Assembly: GCA_963971425.1 (NCBI GenBank)
Contig: OZ020521.1
Location: 4,915,519 to 4,979,518 of the forward strand
Origin: Bryoerythrophyllum caledonicum
Lineage: Eukaryota; Streptophyta; Bryopsida; Pottiales; Pottiaceae
Length of the DNA: 64,000 nt
Reading direction: 5' to 3'
A model generated the notes under the pieces. That model made no database searches and was not told where the DNA came from. It saw only the letters and a program-made list of their open reading frames with translations. Shown piece after piece: positions 34,495 to 47,985 of the stretch (its first letter is position 1; the number at the start of each line of letters is the position of its first letter). The position numbers were made by a program, and so were the translations under genes.

Positions 34495-35684
34495 GCCCCA
34501 TCTACGGCTTTTCGCTGGCTCTACAACGACGGAGACGCTGGGTGTCAACAAATGAGTTCACCTCATCCCAGAGGCACTGTTCACGCTCCAGTCGAAGACA
34601 AAATCGTTGTCCCCACGAGCCTGAATTAGTCGCGACTCGGATCTACCGACTCTGGCCTTCTGTAGTTAAGTATTGGTTAATTTGTCCTAAATAAAACAAT
34701 ATATGGGGTAAGATTCTTCTTGAAGATATGGTTCTATATTTTTCCACTATGTGGACAAGACTCTCTTGAAGGTATGGTTCTTTTGTCTTCTACTACATGA
34801 GTAAAATTCTCTTGATATTATATTGTCCATTTGTCTTCCACTATTCATGTAACGGCATGTGATTGGTTGACATCTATTTATTTTTTTATAATTGCAATGT
34901 GAACCGTGGGGTACTCCACTTTTTTTTGGGGAACATATCAAACTGAAGTTCAATTGCAAAGAGAGAAAGAACACAAAGGGACACAAGAAAAAACGTGCTA
35001 GAGCTAGCCACGCAATAGACCATACAATCAACCCACTAAACTCTCTGAAATAAGTCAGTTGGTCCCAGTTTCTACTAAGGTCGACTGACCTAAAAGCACC
35101 ACCCCCCTAGAAGCGGTAGCCGAAATTTCCCCAAAGCCGCCATCAGGCGGACCCAATTCCGTAATTTATGGAATTGTCAGCATGACTGAGTCGTGGGAGG
35201 GGCGGTTTTAGGTTGCAGTGGGCGCCAATATGGGTCGCTGCTAAATTGGTTTTCCATGCTGCTTGATATTACAAAGAATGGACGTGTGGGAGCAAAAATG
35301 GGTGATTTACAAAGCACTTTTCCAAGGTTAGCATGGCGACTCATGATCCAGAAGAGGGCGATCAGATCACAGCCGCCTCACAGAATATCATACCATTCAT
35401 GGCCATTTCGAATGCCAAACTTGTCCAGAATGCACATCATCTGTGGCACAGAAATGTATCCTCCTAAACCAACTTAGGAGGCAGCTTAAATGTTTTTGGC
35501 CTTGGTTCGATCTCACAGTTGAAAGAGTGATAGGAGAGAGTCAGAGTAAGGATTGCATTGTACAAAGCGCATCTACCAAGGTCTGTCACATGTGCTAGCA
35601 AATTTTAGAGTGCTGCAAAGTTCTTATTGTTGTTGTGCTTTCAGTTCACGAACTCCAATAGCATGATTTCGAATTCATTGCTAA
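34495..35684. other. Intergenic stretch between the LINE and the pogo-like gene
   Basis: From 34495 to 34627 the target-site frame continues. Beyond that, AT-rich sequence and a 94-codon frame at 35193-35477 show no recognisable motif. A pogo-type terminal inverted repeat should lie in or near this stretch, but none could be paired because the other end is lost in the gap. Confidence 0.45.
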
Positions 35685-35732
35685 GTGAGAAAATGTACAT
35701 GTCTTTCGCAGGTGCGAGCATCAGCCAACACA

Positions 35733-38244
35733 ATGTCCGCCGTGGACCTGGGAGGTGATGATGAATTTCACTACTTAGGAGAAGAAGAAGACTACCGGGA
35801 ATCTTTGTACGAATTGGGAGATGCTGGTGAGAGCGGAGAGGAGCGGCACTCAAGCAGCAGTGATGAGGAGGTTGGGCGTCGAGGCACGCAGCCGGAGGAC
35901 TACACGCCCTTGGAATTAGCTCAGCGCCATCACAGCCAACCAAGGGACAATCAACGTAGGGAGCGACGTGGAGGAGGATCCAGTCGCGGAGGGGTGCACT
36001 ACAACGCGAACGAAGTGCAGGGCTCGCAACTGCTTGCAGAGATTGTGCCGGCGGGGAGTCGAGGTCTCCGCTCCAGGAGATCACAGGGAGTCGGGACTGG
36101 AGATTAGTGGCAGCGTGGTGGTAGTGTGGCCACCGTGGCTGGGATCAACTTATTCACCAACCGGGCTCCGGGTTTTGCATAGCTGAGGCCCCTCCCTGAA
36201 CCTGCACGAACCCCACACACCTCTGAACAGCGCACCCCCCCCACGTCCCACGAGTTAAAAGACAGAGAATTCGGAAAAACGGGAATTGGACTGACGAGCA
36301 ATTGCGCAGGGCATTAGCAGCTGTGGACAATGGAGAGAGCATGAAGAAGGCGGCAAAGGACCATCACATACCTTACACTACATTCCGTGGCTGGTGCTAC
36401 GGAGAAACGCGGAGTCAAAAGAGAGGAGTGAAGGCAGTGCTCAGCCCGGAAGAAGAGTCTTTGATTGTCGATTTTTTGATCCGAATGTGCGACCGTGGAT
36501 ATGGGCTATCCCCTAGCGCGTTGAAAATGAAAGTTTACGAGATAACGAAGAATAGGTGGACGCCCTTCAAGGACGGAATTCCGGGTGGCGGGTGGATGCG
36601 TTGGTTCAAGCGCCGGCACCCTGAATTGACAATCAGGGCTTCGCAAGGACTTGAGAGCGCCCGGGCGAAAGCCTTATGCCCTGAAAACGTTAAATCACTC
36701 TACGACAATCTGGAGCAGCTCTACAACTTACACCATTACCCGCCCGAGCGCATCTGGAACTACGACGAGTCCGGCGTCCAGGCAGGTAATGTGCAATCTT
36801 ACACACATTGGTTCAATGCAATGTTCATTCGAAAATCCCTGCCTATACCATTCCTCTACACTATTGAACTGTATGTAAGCTCTACATGATTAACATGATG
36901 CAAAGAAGGTTAGAAACTTATTTGAACATGATGGCTGCAGGTAAGAATGGTGGCGGGATGGTTATCGCCCGCATCGGAGCTCGCCGTGTTCAAACCATCA
37001 TTCCTAATAAGAGAGAATGGTTATCAGTCTTAGCTTACGTAAACGCTGCAGGCAAGGCAATACCATCCTTTTACATATTCCGGGGCCTCAGGTTCAGACA
37101 AAATTACATTCAACTTTGTGAGCCGGGCGCAACAATGGCAATACAACAAAGAGCCTGGATGACCACATACCTTTTTTAGCGTGGATCTCCCATTTTATTG
37201 CGTCTATCCAACAAACATATGGCATTTCTCCCACGCAACGGCACCTGCTCATCCTAGACGGTGACAATAGCCATTGCACGTTAGAAGTTGTGAGGGCAGC
37301 GAAGAACGTCGGACTCGACCTCATTACCCTATCCTCTCACACCTCACATGCTCTACAGCCGCTGGACGTCGCCGTTTTTAAACCATTCAAACAATTCTTT
37401 CGGGAGTACCGTGACTTTTGGATGTCTCGCAACATAAATCAACCCGTAGGGAAGGAAACGTTGGCGCATTGGGTCTCACTGTCTCTCCGGAAGGCGCTCT
37501 CTGAATCAAACCTACGGGGTGGCTTCAAGGGAGCCGGCATCTACCCCCTTAATCCCCACGCAGTTGATCGTTATCTTGCCCCTTCGGAAACCTACGGCCA
37601 AGAGGGGGGAGGGGAAAATCGAAATTCTGAACTGCAACGTAAGGGGGTGGCTGGGGTCACACAGAGCGACGAGGAGAGGGCAGGGTTGACTGAACCAATT
37701 CAGTCGGCAGCAGAGGAGGGGTGCACTGAGCCCGAGAGGAAAGAGGAGGGGGTCGTGAGCGGTGAACCTGGAGGAGATGCAGAGCGCGACCTGGAGGCGG
37801 ACCGCAAGCGTCCCCCCGACACTGAAACAGAGCATTTCTTTGTGAACATTGATCACTCCGACCCAACTGCAGATTCTGAAATTGGTGGCCTCGACCCCGA
37901 AGTCACAAAGCCTGACTCCATCACGCGATTTCTGCAACTCTCCACCTTCACGCCCAGAGCAAGCTCCAGACGCAGGGACCCAATTGTCGAATTCGCCAAA
38001 TCAATCATTCTCACTTGCAACGCGTACGAGGAAGGAGAAGTGGGCGTGAGATCAAGAAGGGAAAATGCAGCAGCCGAAAAAGAGAGACAGAGGATAGAGA
38101 GAGAGGAGTCCAGAAAACGAAAGGCAGCCGAGAGGGAAGAAACCAATGCTAGAAAAGCCGCAGAGAAAGAGGAAAGCCTTCGGCTGAAGGAATAGCGCGC
38201 TCAAGAGAAGGCCGGTAGCGCAAGGACTGAAAGCGGCGGAGAAG
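35733..38244 (+). pseudogene. Pogo/Tigger-like DDE transposase, decayed and cut by the gap
   Basis: A possible acidic N-terminal exon (35733-36107) is followed by a frame open from 36227. It encodes a psq-type helix-turn-helix (RRALAAVDNG ... YTTFRGWC), a CENP-B-type second helix-turn-helix (LSPEEESLIVDFL ... RWFKRRHPEL) and the DDE_1 domain with NYDESG as the first acidic site. A 155-bp GT-AG intron (36786-36940) splits the next exon (GKNGGGM ... NAAGKAIPSFYIF). A missing T in the T-run near 37171-37176 shifts the frame. The second site is LDGDNSH and the third QPLDVAVF, 35 residues apart. The C-terminal coiled-coil tail meets TAG at 38193 but stays open beyond it into the Ns. Tc1/mariner superfamily, pogo branch; not functional as read. 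Confidence 0.82.
36786..36940 (+). other. Intron in the pogo-like transposase
   Basis: The boundaries are G|GTAATG and CTGCAG|GT. Removing 155 bp joins VQAG to KNGG in one frame. The 8-bp word GCAGGTAA occurs at both ends (36782-36789 and 36937-36944), so deleting one copy with everything between restores the frame exactly. No inverted termini are visible inside. Confidence 0.7.
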
Positions 38245-38444
38245 NNNNNNNNNNNNNNNNNNNNNNNNNNNNNNNNNNNNNNNNNNNNNNNNNNNNNNNN
38301 NNNNNNNNNNNNNNNNNNNNNNNNNNNNNNNNNNNNNNNNNNNNNNNNNNNNNNNNNNNNNNNNNNNNNNNNNNNNNNNNNNNNNNNNNNNNNNNNNNNN
38401 NNNNNNNNNNNNNNNNNNNNNNNNNNNNNNNNNNNNNNNNNNNN
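38245..38444. other. Assembly gap (200 N)
   Basis: Exactly 200 Ns, a typical fixed-size placeholder rather than a measured distance. The forward arm of array B and the 3' end of the pogo-like element must lie in it. The contig to the right starts with several single-base insertions and deletions relative to array A. Confidence 0.99.
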
Positions 38445-38716
38445 GCAAACCCGGCATCTAAAGGTGAATAGCGGGGTATCTAAAAATAAATGAGTGGGAC
38501 TACCCTTGACCCCTAAATTACCAAGATTGACCTTCAAGGACCGGCGGGTTCCGCTTGTTGTCAATCTTTAGCATTCTTTTCCAAAAAATTATCGTAGATG
38601 GACATTACTAAAAGCTTTTGTGTGAGTCCAGGTTTTCCCCCAATCCGACATTTAATGAAAAGTTATACGGTTTTGAAGTTCGAATGGGGAGAGCGGGCCC
38701 GTCGGGCAATTCCAAA
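38445..38716 (+). repeat. Array B, forward partial unit at the gap
   Basis: Ten bases of a preceding forward unit (gcaaacccgg) and about 262 bp of a following one, in the same orientation and with the same end point as F3 of array A. At least eight one-base indels relative to other units (aaaggtg, gcggggtat, aaaaataaa, cttgttgtc, gcttttgtg) cluster here, which looks like unpolished contig-end sequence rather than true divergence. Confidence 0.9.
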
Positions 38717-38959
38717 CGTGCCCTTGTCTTTGCAAATGGCACAACTTACGTTTTGGAAAAATTGGCTTACGCCGAATCGAGTACAACTGGTGCTCCGTTT
38801 TGTACCTCAGATCGCACTTGGCACTTTGGGGATCTCTATGATTTTGGGCTTCGAGTGCCTTGGAGGGGTGGGCCCTTATATTGATGGCACGTTTTCATTT
38901 TAGTTGGTCGATAGGTTTTTTTCAGAATTTTCTTTTGGCAAGGTTGGCATGTGCATGAC
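38717..38959. other. Unique spacer at the array inversion point (array B copy)
   Basis: Second copy of the 244-bp spacer of array A, 243 bp long, differing by a handful of bases and homopolymer lengths. It joins the same unit positions on both sides, so the inversion arose once and was duplicated. Confidence 0.88.
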
Positions 38960-40149
38960 ATCAAAGACATGTGCAAGGTATGTGAGCTTTCAAAGTTGTT
39001 GCGTATCCTTTGCGTAGAGGAAGAGGGGTCGAGGCCTCGACCCCTCCCTTGTGTTTGTTGTATGGCCTTGTGTTGTATGGCAAGAGGGGTCGAGGCCTCG
39101 ACCCCTCCTCTTTGTTGCATGGCAAGAGAGGTCGAGGGCCTCGACCCCTCCCTTTGTTGCATTGGTTTTTCCTAACACCTAGAGTTTCTTGACAAAACCC
39201 GCCTTAAAAATGTAGATTCTGTTGTAGGGTGTAAAGGAGAAACTCCGGGTCTTTTTTTCAAGTTTTGACCGTAGGATCTTGAACACGACTAGGTCATTAA
39301 CATGCCTGCAAAATTTCACATTTTTTGACCGTACGGATCGGAAGATTATAGCGTTTGAAATGTAGGAAGATGTCATTTTCTTTAATGCTTTGAGAGGATC
39401 AGCTGACTTTGACATCACTTGTTGTGAATTTTTTGCACTACACAATATGTTAAGCTATTACAATCATGTTGAACATGCAATCAACTCCTTGTTCACAAAA
39501 TTTTAGAGGTTGGGGAGAGTTGTAGCATTTTCAAAAAAATTGTGCAAGGAGTGGAGGTTCAAAAACTATCAATTCACGTTTTATTTTTTTGTGAACCTAA
39601 TATGTTCTAGAATGAGAATCCGAATGGTCAATGGAAAGGTTTACACCGCACAATGCCGTGGGGAAAATAAAAAAGTAAAAATATGAAGATCACTAAGTTT
39701 TATGTGGAAAAGAAGAAGATTTTTTGGTACTTAGCCCGACAATGTGCGACAATGTGTGAAAATGTATGACTTGGATTCATATGCTATTTCTCACTAAAGA
39801 CAAGAGATTTTTCTTGACAAGATGAAAGGAAATAATATTATTTGTCGTTGTTGAAAATATCACCTTCAATAGAGTGTCTTAGCAAAAGTATTTGGAGTTG
39901 CCCGACGGGCCCGCTCTCCCCATTCGAACTTCAAAACCGTATAACTTTTTCATTAAATGTCGGATTGGGGAAAAACTTGGACTCACACAAAGCTTTTAGT
40001 AATGTCCATCTACGATAATTTTTTGGAAAAGAATGCTAAAGATTGACACAAGCGGAACCCGCCCGGTCCTTGAAGGTCAATCTTGGTAATTTAGGGGTCA
40101 AGGGTAGTCCCACTCATTTATTTTAGATACCCGCTATTCACTTTAGATG
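38960..40149 (-). repeat. Repeat unit B-R1, partial
   Basis: Adjoins the spacer. It has one 15-bp copy and three palindromes, with a 2-bp loss near 39005 (gcgtatcc for gcgtaattcc) and an extra A near 38964. Confidence 0.92.
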
Positions 40150-42101
40150 CCCGGGTTGCCTTAGGTATATGAAGAAAAAGCATAACAGTAAGTGCCCCCC
40201 CAAAAATACACCGCGGTCCCCACCCCCTTGAACTTTTTCTCTAAATCCTCTCTCCCTCCATGTGGCAATATTTGGAGGGTCTCACTCCCAATATCATAGA
40301 TATCCATTTGTGCATTTATTACGGTAAGAGACATATAAGTGTACGGTGGGTCCCACGTGGGCCCCACATACTATTTATATCCGGTAGATCTTCACACACC
40401 AATGATCATATTTGCATTGTTGGAATGTTGATCCACAAAGCATCCATGTGGTGGGACCCACCGTACCATACTTCACCTTTGCTCCAAAGTCATCGAATAT
40501 TCCATTCGGGTATAAGTTATGATGATACGAAGTTATGGGCAAAAGTAGTTAATATGAACTTCGTGTGGGCCCCACATGGTGTCGTGATGAAATATCTTGA
40601 TTCTATTTTTATCGTCCAATTCGACCTTCCAAAAGTGAATTAGATAAGTCTAATATTCAAATAATGGATTATAGGATTTTGTAAAGTGAACAATACTAAA
40701 TATGGATTCAATTTGGATTATTGTAATATTTTTCTATTATTGAACAATATTATTAAATATGGATTCAATTTGGAAGTATATAAGGATCCAAGCTAACCTC
40801 GAGGATTCATTTGGTAGAAGAGTGTTTTGCTTCATAGGATTTCCGCATGGACTTGAAGGTCGTTTTGTTTTTTTTTTGAAGCGGTGGACGAAACGATGCG
40901 GTGGTTGATTGGCGTCCCGCGATCTTTGGGTTTTTTCTATCAAGACATGTGCAAGGTATGTGAGCTTTCAAAGTTGTTGCGTAATTCCTTTGCGTAGAGG
41001 AAGAGGGGTCGAGGCCTCGACCCCTCCCTTGTGTTTGTTGTATGGCCTTGTGTTGTATGGCCTTGTGTTGTATGGCAAGAGGGGTCGAGGCCTCGACCCC
41101 TCCCTTTGTTGCATTGGTTTTTCCTAACACCTAGAGTTTCTTGACAAAACCCGCCTTAAAAATGTAGATTCTGTTGTAGGGTGTAAAGGAGAAACTCCGG
41201 GTCTTTTTTTCAAGTTTTGACCGTAGGATCTTGAACACGACTAGGTCATTAACATGCCTGCAAAATTTCACATTTTTTGACCGTACGGATCGGAAGATTA
41301 TAGCGTTTGAAATGTAGGAAGATGTCATTTTCTTTAATGCTTTGAGAGGATCAGCTGACTTTGACATCACTTGTTGTGAATTTTTTGCACTACACAATAT
41401 GTTAAGCTATTACAATCATGTTGAACATGCAATCAACTCCTTGTTCACAAAATTTTAGAGGTTGGGGAGAGTTGTAGCATTTTCAAAAAAATTGTGCAAG
41501 GAGTGGAGGTTCAAAAACTATCAATTCACGTTTTATTTTTTTGTGAACCTAATATGTTCTAGAATGAGAATCCGAATGGTCAATGGAAAGGTTTACACCG
41601 CACAATGCCGTGGGGAAAATAAAAAAGTAAAAATATGAAGATCACTAAGTTTTATGTGGAAAAGAAGAAGATTTTTTGGTACTTAGCCCGACAATGTGCG
41701 ACAATGTGTGAAAATGTATGACTTGGATTCATATGCTATTTCTCACTAAAGACAAGAGATTTTTCTTGACAAGATGAAAGGAAATAATATTATTTGTCGT
41801 TGTTGAAAATATCACCTTCAATAGAGTGTCTTAGCAAAAGTATTTGGAGTTGCCCGACGGGCCCGCTCTCCCCATTCGAACTTCAAAACCGTATAACTTT
41901 TTCATTAAATGTCGGATTGGGGAAAAACTTGGACTCACACAAAGCTTTTAGTAATGTCCATCTACGATAATTTTTTGGAAAAGAATGCTAAAGATTGACA
42001 CAAGCGGAACCCGCCCGGTCCTTGAAGGTCAATCTTGGTAATTTAGGGGTCAAGGGTAGTCCCACTCATTTATTTTAGATACCCGCTATTCACTTTAGAT
42101 G
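40150..42101 (-). repeat. Repeat unit B-R2 (1952 bp)
   Basis: Two 15-bp copies and only two palindromes; the 43-bp module with the imperfect palindrome is fused out at 41101. Confidence 0.95.
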
Positions 42102-44053
42102 CCCGGGTTGCCTTAGGTATATGAAGAAAAAGCATAACAGTAAGTGCCCCCCCAAAAATACACCGCGGTCCCCACCCCCTTGAACTTTTTCTCTAAATCC
42201 TCTCTCCCTCCATGTGGCAATATTTGGAGGGTCTCACTCCCAATATCATAGATATCCATTTGTGCATTTATTACGGTAAGAGACATATAAGTGTACGGTG
42301 GGTCCCACGTGGGCCCCACATACTATTTATATCCGGTAGATCTTCACACACCAATGATCATATTTGCATTGTTGGAATGTTGATCCACAAAGCATCCATG
42401 TGGTGGGACCCACCGTACCATACTTCACCTTTGCTCCAAAGTCATCGAATATTCCATTCGGGTATAAGTTATGATGATACGAAGTTATGGGCAAAAGTAG
42501 TTAATATGAACTTCGTGTGGGCCCCACATGGTGTCGTGATGAAATATCTTGATTCTATTTTTATCGTCCAATTCGACCTTCCAAAAGTGAATTAGATAAG
42601 TCTAATATTCAAATAATGGATTATAGGATTTTGTAAAGTGAACAATACTAAATATGGATTCAATTTGGATTATTGTAATATTTTTCTATTATTGAACAAT
42701 ATTATTAAATATGGATTCAATTTGGAAGTATATAAGGATCCAAGCTAACCTCGAGGATTCATTTGGTAGAAGAGTGTTTTGCTTCATAGGATTTCCGCAT
42801 GGACTTGAAGGTCGTTTTGTTTTTTTTTTGAAGCGGTGGACGAAACGATGCGGTGGTTGATTGGCGTCCCGCGATCTTTGGGTTTTTTCTATCAAGACAT
42901 GTGCAAGGTATGTGAGCTTTCAAAGTTGTTGCGTAATTCCTTTGCGTAGAGGAAGAGGGGTCGAGGCCTCGACCCCTCCCTTGTGTTTGTTGTATGGCCT
43001 TGTGTTGTATGGCCTTGTGTTGTATGGCAAGAGGGGTCGAGGCCTCGACCCCTCCCTTTGTTGCATTGGTTTTTCCTAACACCTAGAGTTTCTTGACAAA
43101 ACCCGCCTTAAAAATGTAGATTCTGTTGTAGGGTGTAAAGGAGAAACTCCGGGTCTTTTTTTCAAGTTTTGACCGTAGGATCTTGAACACGACTAGGTCA
43201 TTAACATGCCTGCAAAATTTCACATTTTTTGACCGTACGGATCGGAAGATTATAGCGTTTGAAATGTAGGAAGATGTCATTTTCTTTAATGCTTTGAGAG
43301 GATCAGCTGACTTTGACATCACTTGTTGTGAATTTTTTGCACTACACAATATGTTAAGCTATTACAATCATGTTGAACATGCAATCAACTCCTTGTTCAC
43401 AAAATTTTAGAGGTTGGGGAGAGTTGTAGCATTTTCAAAAAAATTGTGCAAGGAGTGGAGGTTCAAAAACTATCAATTCACGTTTTATTTTTTTGTGAAC
43501 CTAATATGTTCTAGAATGAGAATCCGAATGGTCAATGGAAAGGTTTACACCGCACAATGCCGTGGGGAAAATAAAAAAGTAAAAATATGAAGATCACTAA
43601 GTTTTATGTGGAAAAGAAGAAGATTTTTTGGTACTTAGCCCGACAATGTGCGACAATGTGTGAAAATGTATGACTTGGATTCATATGCTATTTCTCACTA
43701 AAGACAAGAGATTTTTCTTGACAAGATGAAAGGAAATAATATTATTTGTCGTTGTTGAAAATATCACCTTCAATAGAGTGTCTTAGCAAAAGTATTTGGA
43801 GTTGCCCGACGGGCCCGCTCTCCCCATTCGAACTTCAAAACCGTATAACTTTTTCATTAAATGTCGGATTGGGGAAAAACTTGGACTCACACAAAGCTTT
43901 TAGTAATGTCCATCTACGATAATTTTTTGGAAAAGAATGCTAAAGATTGACACAAGCGGAACCCGCCCGGTCCTTGAAGGTCAATCTTGGTAATTTAGGG
44001 GTCAAGGGTAGTCCCACTCATTTATTTTAGATACCCGCTATTCACTTTAGATG
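42102..44053 (-). repeat. Repeat unit B-R3 (1952 bp)
   Basis: Same structure as B-R2 (two 15-bp copies, 43-bp module absent). Confidence 0.95.
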
Positions 44054-46033
44054 CCCGGGTTGCCTTAGGTATATGAAGAAAAAGCATAACAGTAAGTGCC
44101 CCCCCAAAAATACACCGCGGTCCCCACCCCCTTGAACTTTTTCTCTAAATCCTCTCTCCCTCCATGTGGCAATATTTGGAGGGTCTCACTCCCAATATCA
44201 TAGATATCCATTTGTGCATTTATTACGGTAAGAGACATATAAGTGTACGGTGGGTCCCACGTGGGCCCCACATACTATTTATATCCGGTAGATCTTCACA
44301 CACCAATGATCATATTTTCATTGTTGGAATGTTGATCCACAAAGCATCCATGTGGTGGGACCCACCGTACCATACTTCACCTTTGCTCCAAAGTCATCGA
44401 ATATTCCATTCGGGTATAAGTTATGATGATACGAAGTTATGGGCAAAAGTAGTTAATATGAACTTCGTGTGGGCCCCACATGGTGTCGTGATGAAATATC
44501 TTGATTCTATTTTTATCGTCCAATTCGACCTTCCAAAAGTGAATTAGATAAGTCTAATATTCAAATAATGGATTATAGGATTTTGTAAAGTGAACAATAC
44601 TAAATATGGATTCAATTTGGATTATTGTAATATTTTTCTATTATTGAACAATATTATTAAATATGGATTCAATTTGGAAGTATATAAGGATCCAAGCTAA
44701 CCTCGAGGATTCATTTGGTAGAAGAGTGTTTTGCTTCATAGGATTTCCGCATGGACTTGAAGGTCGTTTTGTTTTTTTTTTGAAGCGGTGGACGAAACGA
44801 TGCGGTGGTTGATTGGCGTCCCGCGATCTTTGGGTTTTTTCTATCAAGACATGTGCAAGGTATGTGAGCTTTCAAAGTTGTTGCGTAATTCCTTTGCGTA
44901 GAGGAAGAGGGGTCGAGGCCTCGACCCCTCCCTTGTGTTTGTTGTATGGCCTTGTGTTGTATGGCAAGAGGGGTCGAGGCCTCGACCCCTCCTCTTTGTT
45001 GCATGGCAAGAGAGGTCGAGGGCCTCGACCCCTCCCTTTGTTGCATTGGTTTTTCCTAACACCTAGAGTTTCTTGACAAAACCCGCCTTAAAAATGTAGA
45101 TTCTGTTGTAGGGTGTAAAGGAGAAACTCCGGGTCTTTTTTTCAAGTTTTGACCGTAGGATCTTGAACACGACTAGGTCATTAACATGCCTGCAAAATTT
45201 CACATTTTTTGACCGTACGGATCGGAAGATTATAGCGTTTGAAATGTAGGAAGATGTCATTTTCTTTAATGCTTTGAGAGGATCAGCTGACTTTGACATC
45301 ACTTGTTGTGAATTTTTTGCACTACACAATATGTTAAGCTATTACAATCATGTTGAACATGCAATCAACTCCTTGTTCACAAAATTTTAGAGGTTGGGGA
45401 GAGTTGTAGCATTTTCAAAAAAATTGTGCAAGGAGTGGAGGTTCAAAAACTATCAATTCACGTTTTATTTTTTTGTGAACCTAATATGTTCTAGAATGAG
45501 AATCCGAATGGTCAATGGAAAGGTTTACACCGCACAATGCCGTGGGGAAAATAAAAAAGTAAAAATATGAAGATCACTAAGTTTTATGTGGAAAAGAAGA
45601 AGATTTTTTGGTACTTAGCCCGACAATGTGCGACAATGTGTGAAAATGTATGACTTGGATTCATATGCTATTTCTCACTAAAGACAAGAGATTTTTCTTG
45701 ACAAGATGAAAGGAAATAATATTATTTGTCGTTGTTGAAAATATCACCTTCAATAGAGTGTCTTAGCAAAAGTATTTGGAGTTGCCCGACGGGCCCGCTC
45801 TCCCCATTCGAACTTCAAAACCGTATAACTTTTTCATTAAATGTCGGATTGGGGAAAAACTTGGACTCACACAAAGCTTTTAGTGATGTCCATCTACGAT
45901 AATTTTTTGGAAAAGAATGCTAAAGATTGACACAAGCGGAACCCGCCCGGTCCTTGAAGGTCAATCTTGGTAATTTAGGGGTCAAGGGTAGTCCCACTCA
46001 TTTATTTTAGATACCCGCTATTCACTTTAGATG
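44054..46033 (-). repeat. Repeat unit B-R4 (1980 bp)
   Basis: One 15-bp copy and three palindromes, the common class of array A. Private changes at about 44318 (catattTtcattg) and 45884 (agtGatgtcc). Confidence 0.95.
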
Positions 46034-47985
46034 CCCGGGTTGCCTTAGGTATATGAAGAAAAAGCATAACAGTAAGTGCCCCCCCAAAAATACACCGCGG
46101 TCCCCACCCCCTTGAACTTTTTCTCTAAATCCTCTCTCCCTCCATGTGGCAATATTTGGAGGGTCTCACTCCCAATATCATAGATATCCATTTGTGCATT
46201 TATTACGGTAAGAGACATATAAGTGTACGGTGGGTCCCACGTGGGCCCCACATACTATTTATATCCGGTAGATCTTCACACACCAATGATCATATTTGCA
46301 TTGTTGGAATGTTGATCCACAAAGCATCCATGTGGTGGGACCCACCGTACCATACTTCACCTTTGCTCCAAAGTCATCGAATATTCCATTCGGGTATAAG
46401 TTATGATGATACGAAGTTATGGGCAAAAGTAGTTAATATGAACTTCGTGTGGGCCCCACATGGTGTCGTGATGAAATATCTTGATTCTATTTTTATCGTC
46501 CAATTCGACCTTCCAAAAGTGAATTAGATAAGTCTAATATTCAAATAATGGATTATAGGATTTTGTAAAGTGAACAATACTAAATATGGATTCAATTTGG
46601 ATTATTGTAATATTTTTCTATTATTGAACAATATTATTAAATATGGATTCAATTTGGAAGTATATAAGGATCCAAGCTAACCTCGAGGATTCATTTGGTA
46701 GAAGAGTGTTTTGCTTCATAGGATTTCCGCATGGACTTGAAGGTCGTTTTGTTTTTTTTTTGAAGCGGTGGACGAAACGATGCGGTGGTTGATTGGCGTC
46801 CCGCGATCTTTGGGTTTTTTCTATCAAGACATGTGCAAGGTATGTGAGCTTTCAAAGTTGTTGCGTAATTCCTTTGCGTAGAGGAAGAGGGGTCGAGGCC
46901 TCGACCCCTCCCTTGTGTTTGTTGTATGGCCTTGTGTTGTATGGCCTTGTGTTGTATGGCAAGAGGGGTCGAGGCCTCGACCCCTCCCTTTGTTGCATTG
47001 GTTTTTCCTAACACCTAGAGTTTCTTGACAAAACCCGCCTTAAAAATGTAGATTCTGTTGTAGGGTGTAAAGGAGAAACTCCGGGTCTTTTTTTCAAGTT
47101 TTGACCGTAGGATCTTGAACACGACTAGGTCATTAACATGCCTGCAAAATTTCACATTTTTTGACCGTACGGATCGGAAGATTATAGCGTTTGAAATGTA
47201 GGAAGATGTCATTTTCTTTAATGCTTTGAGAGGATCAGCTGACTTTGACATCACTTGTTGTGAATTTTTTGCACTACACAATATGTTAAGCTATTACAAT
47301 CATGTTGAACATGCAATCAACTCCTTGTTCACAAAATTTTAGAGGTTGGGGAGAGTTGTAGCATTTTCAAAAAAATTGTGCAAGGAGTGGAGGTTCAAAA
47401 ACTATCAATTCACGTTTTATTTTTTTGTGAACCTAATATGTTCTAGAATGAGAATCCGAATGGTCAATGGAAAGGTTTACACCGCACAATGCCGTGGGGA
47501 AAATAAAAAAGTAAAAATATGAAGATCACTAAGTTTTATGTGGAAAAGAAGAAGATTTTTTGGTACTTAGCCCGACAATGTGCGACAATGTGTGAAAATG
47601 TATGACTTGGATTCATATGCTATTTCTCACTAAAGACAAGAGATTTTTCTTGACAAGATGAAAGGAAATAATATTATTTGTCGTTGTTGAAAATATCACC
47701 TTCAATAGAGTGTCTTAGCAAAAGTATTTGGAGTTGCCCGACGGGCCCGCTCTCCCCATTCGAACTTCAAAACCGTATAACTTTTTCATTAAATGTCGGA
47801 TTGGGGAAAAACTTGGACTCACACAAAGCTTTTAGTAATGTCCATCTACGATAATTTTTTGGAAAAGAATGCTAAAGATTGACACAAGCGGAACCCGCCC
47901 GGTCCTTGAAGGTCAATCTTGGTAATTTAGGGGTCAAGGGTAGTCCCACTCATTTATTTTAGATACCCGCTATTCACTTTAGATG
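46034..47985 (-). repeat. Repeat unit B-R5 (1952 bp)
   Basis: Two 15-bp copies, 43-bp module absent. First of an alternating series 1952/1995/1952/full. Confidence 0.95.
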
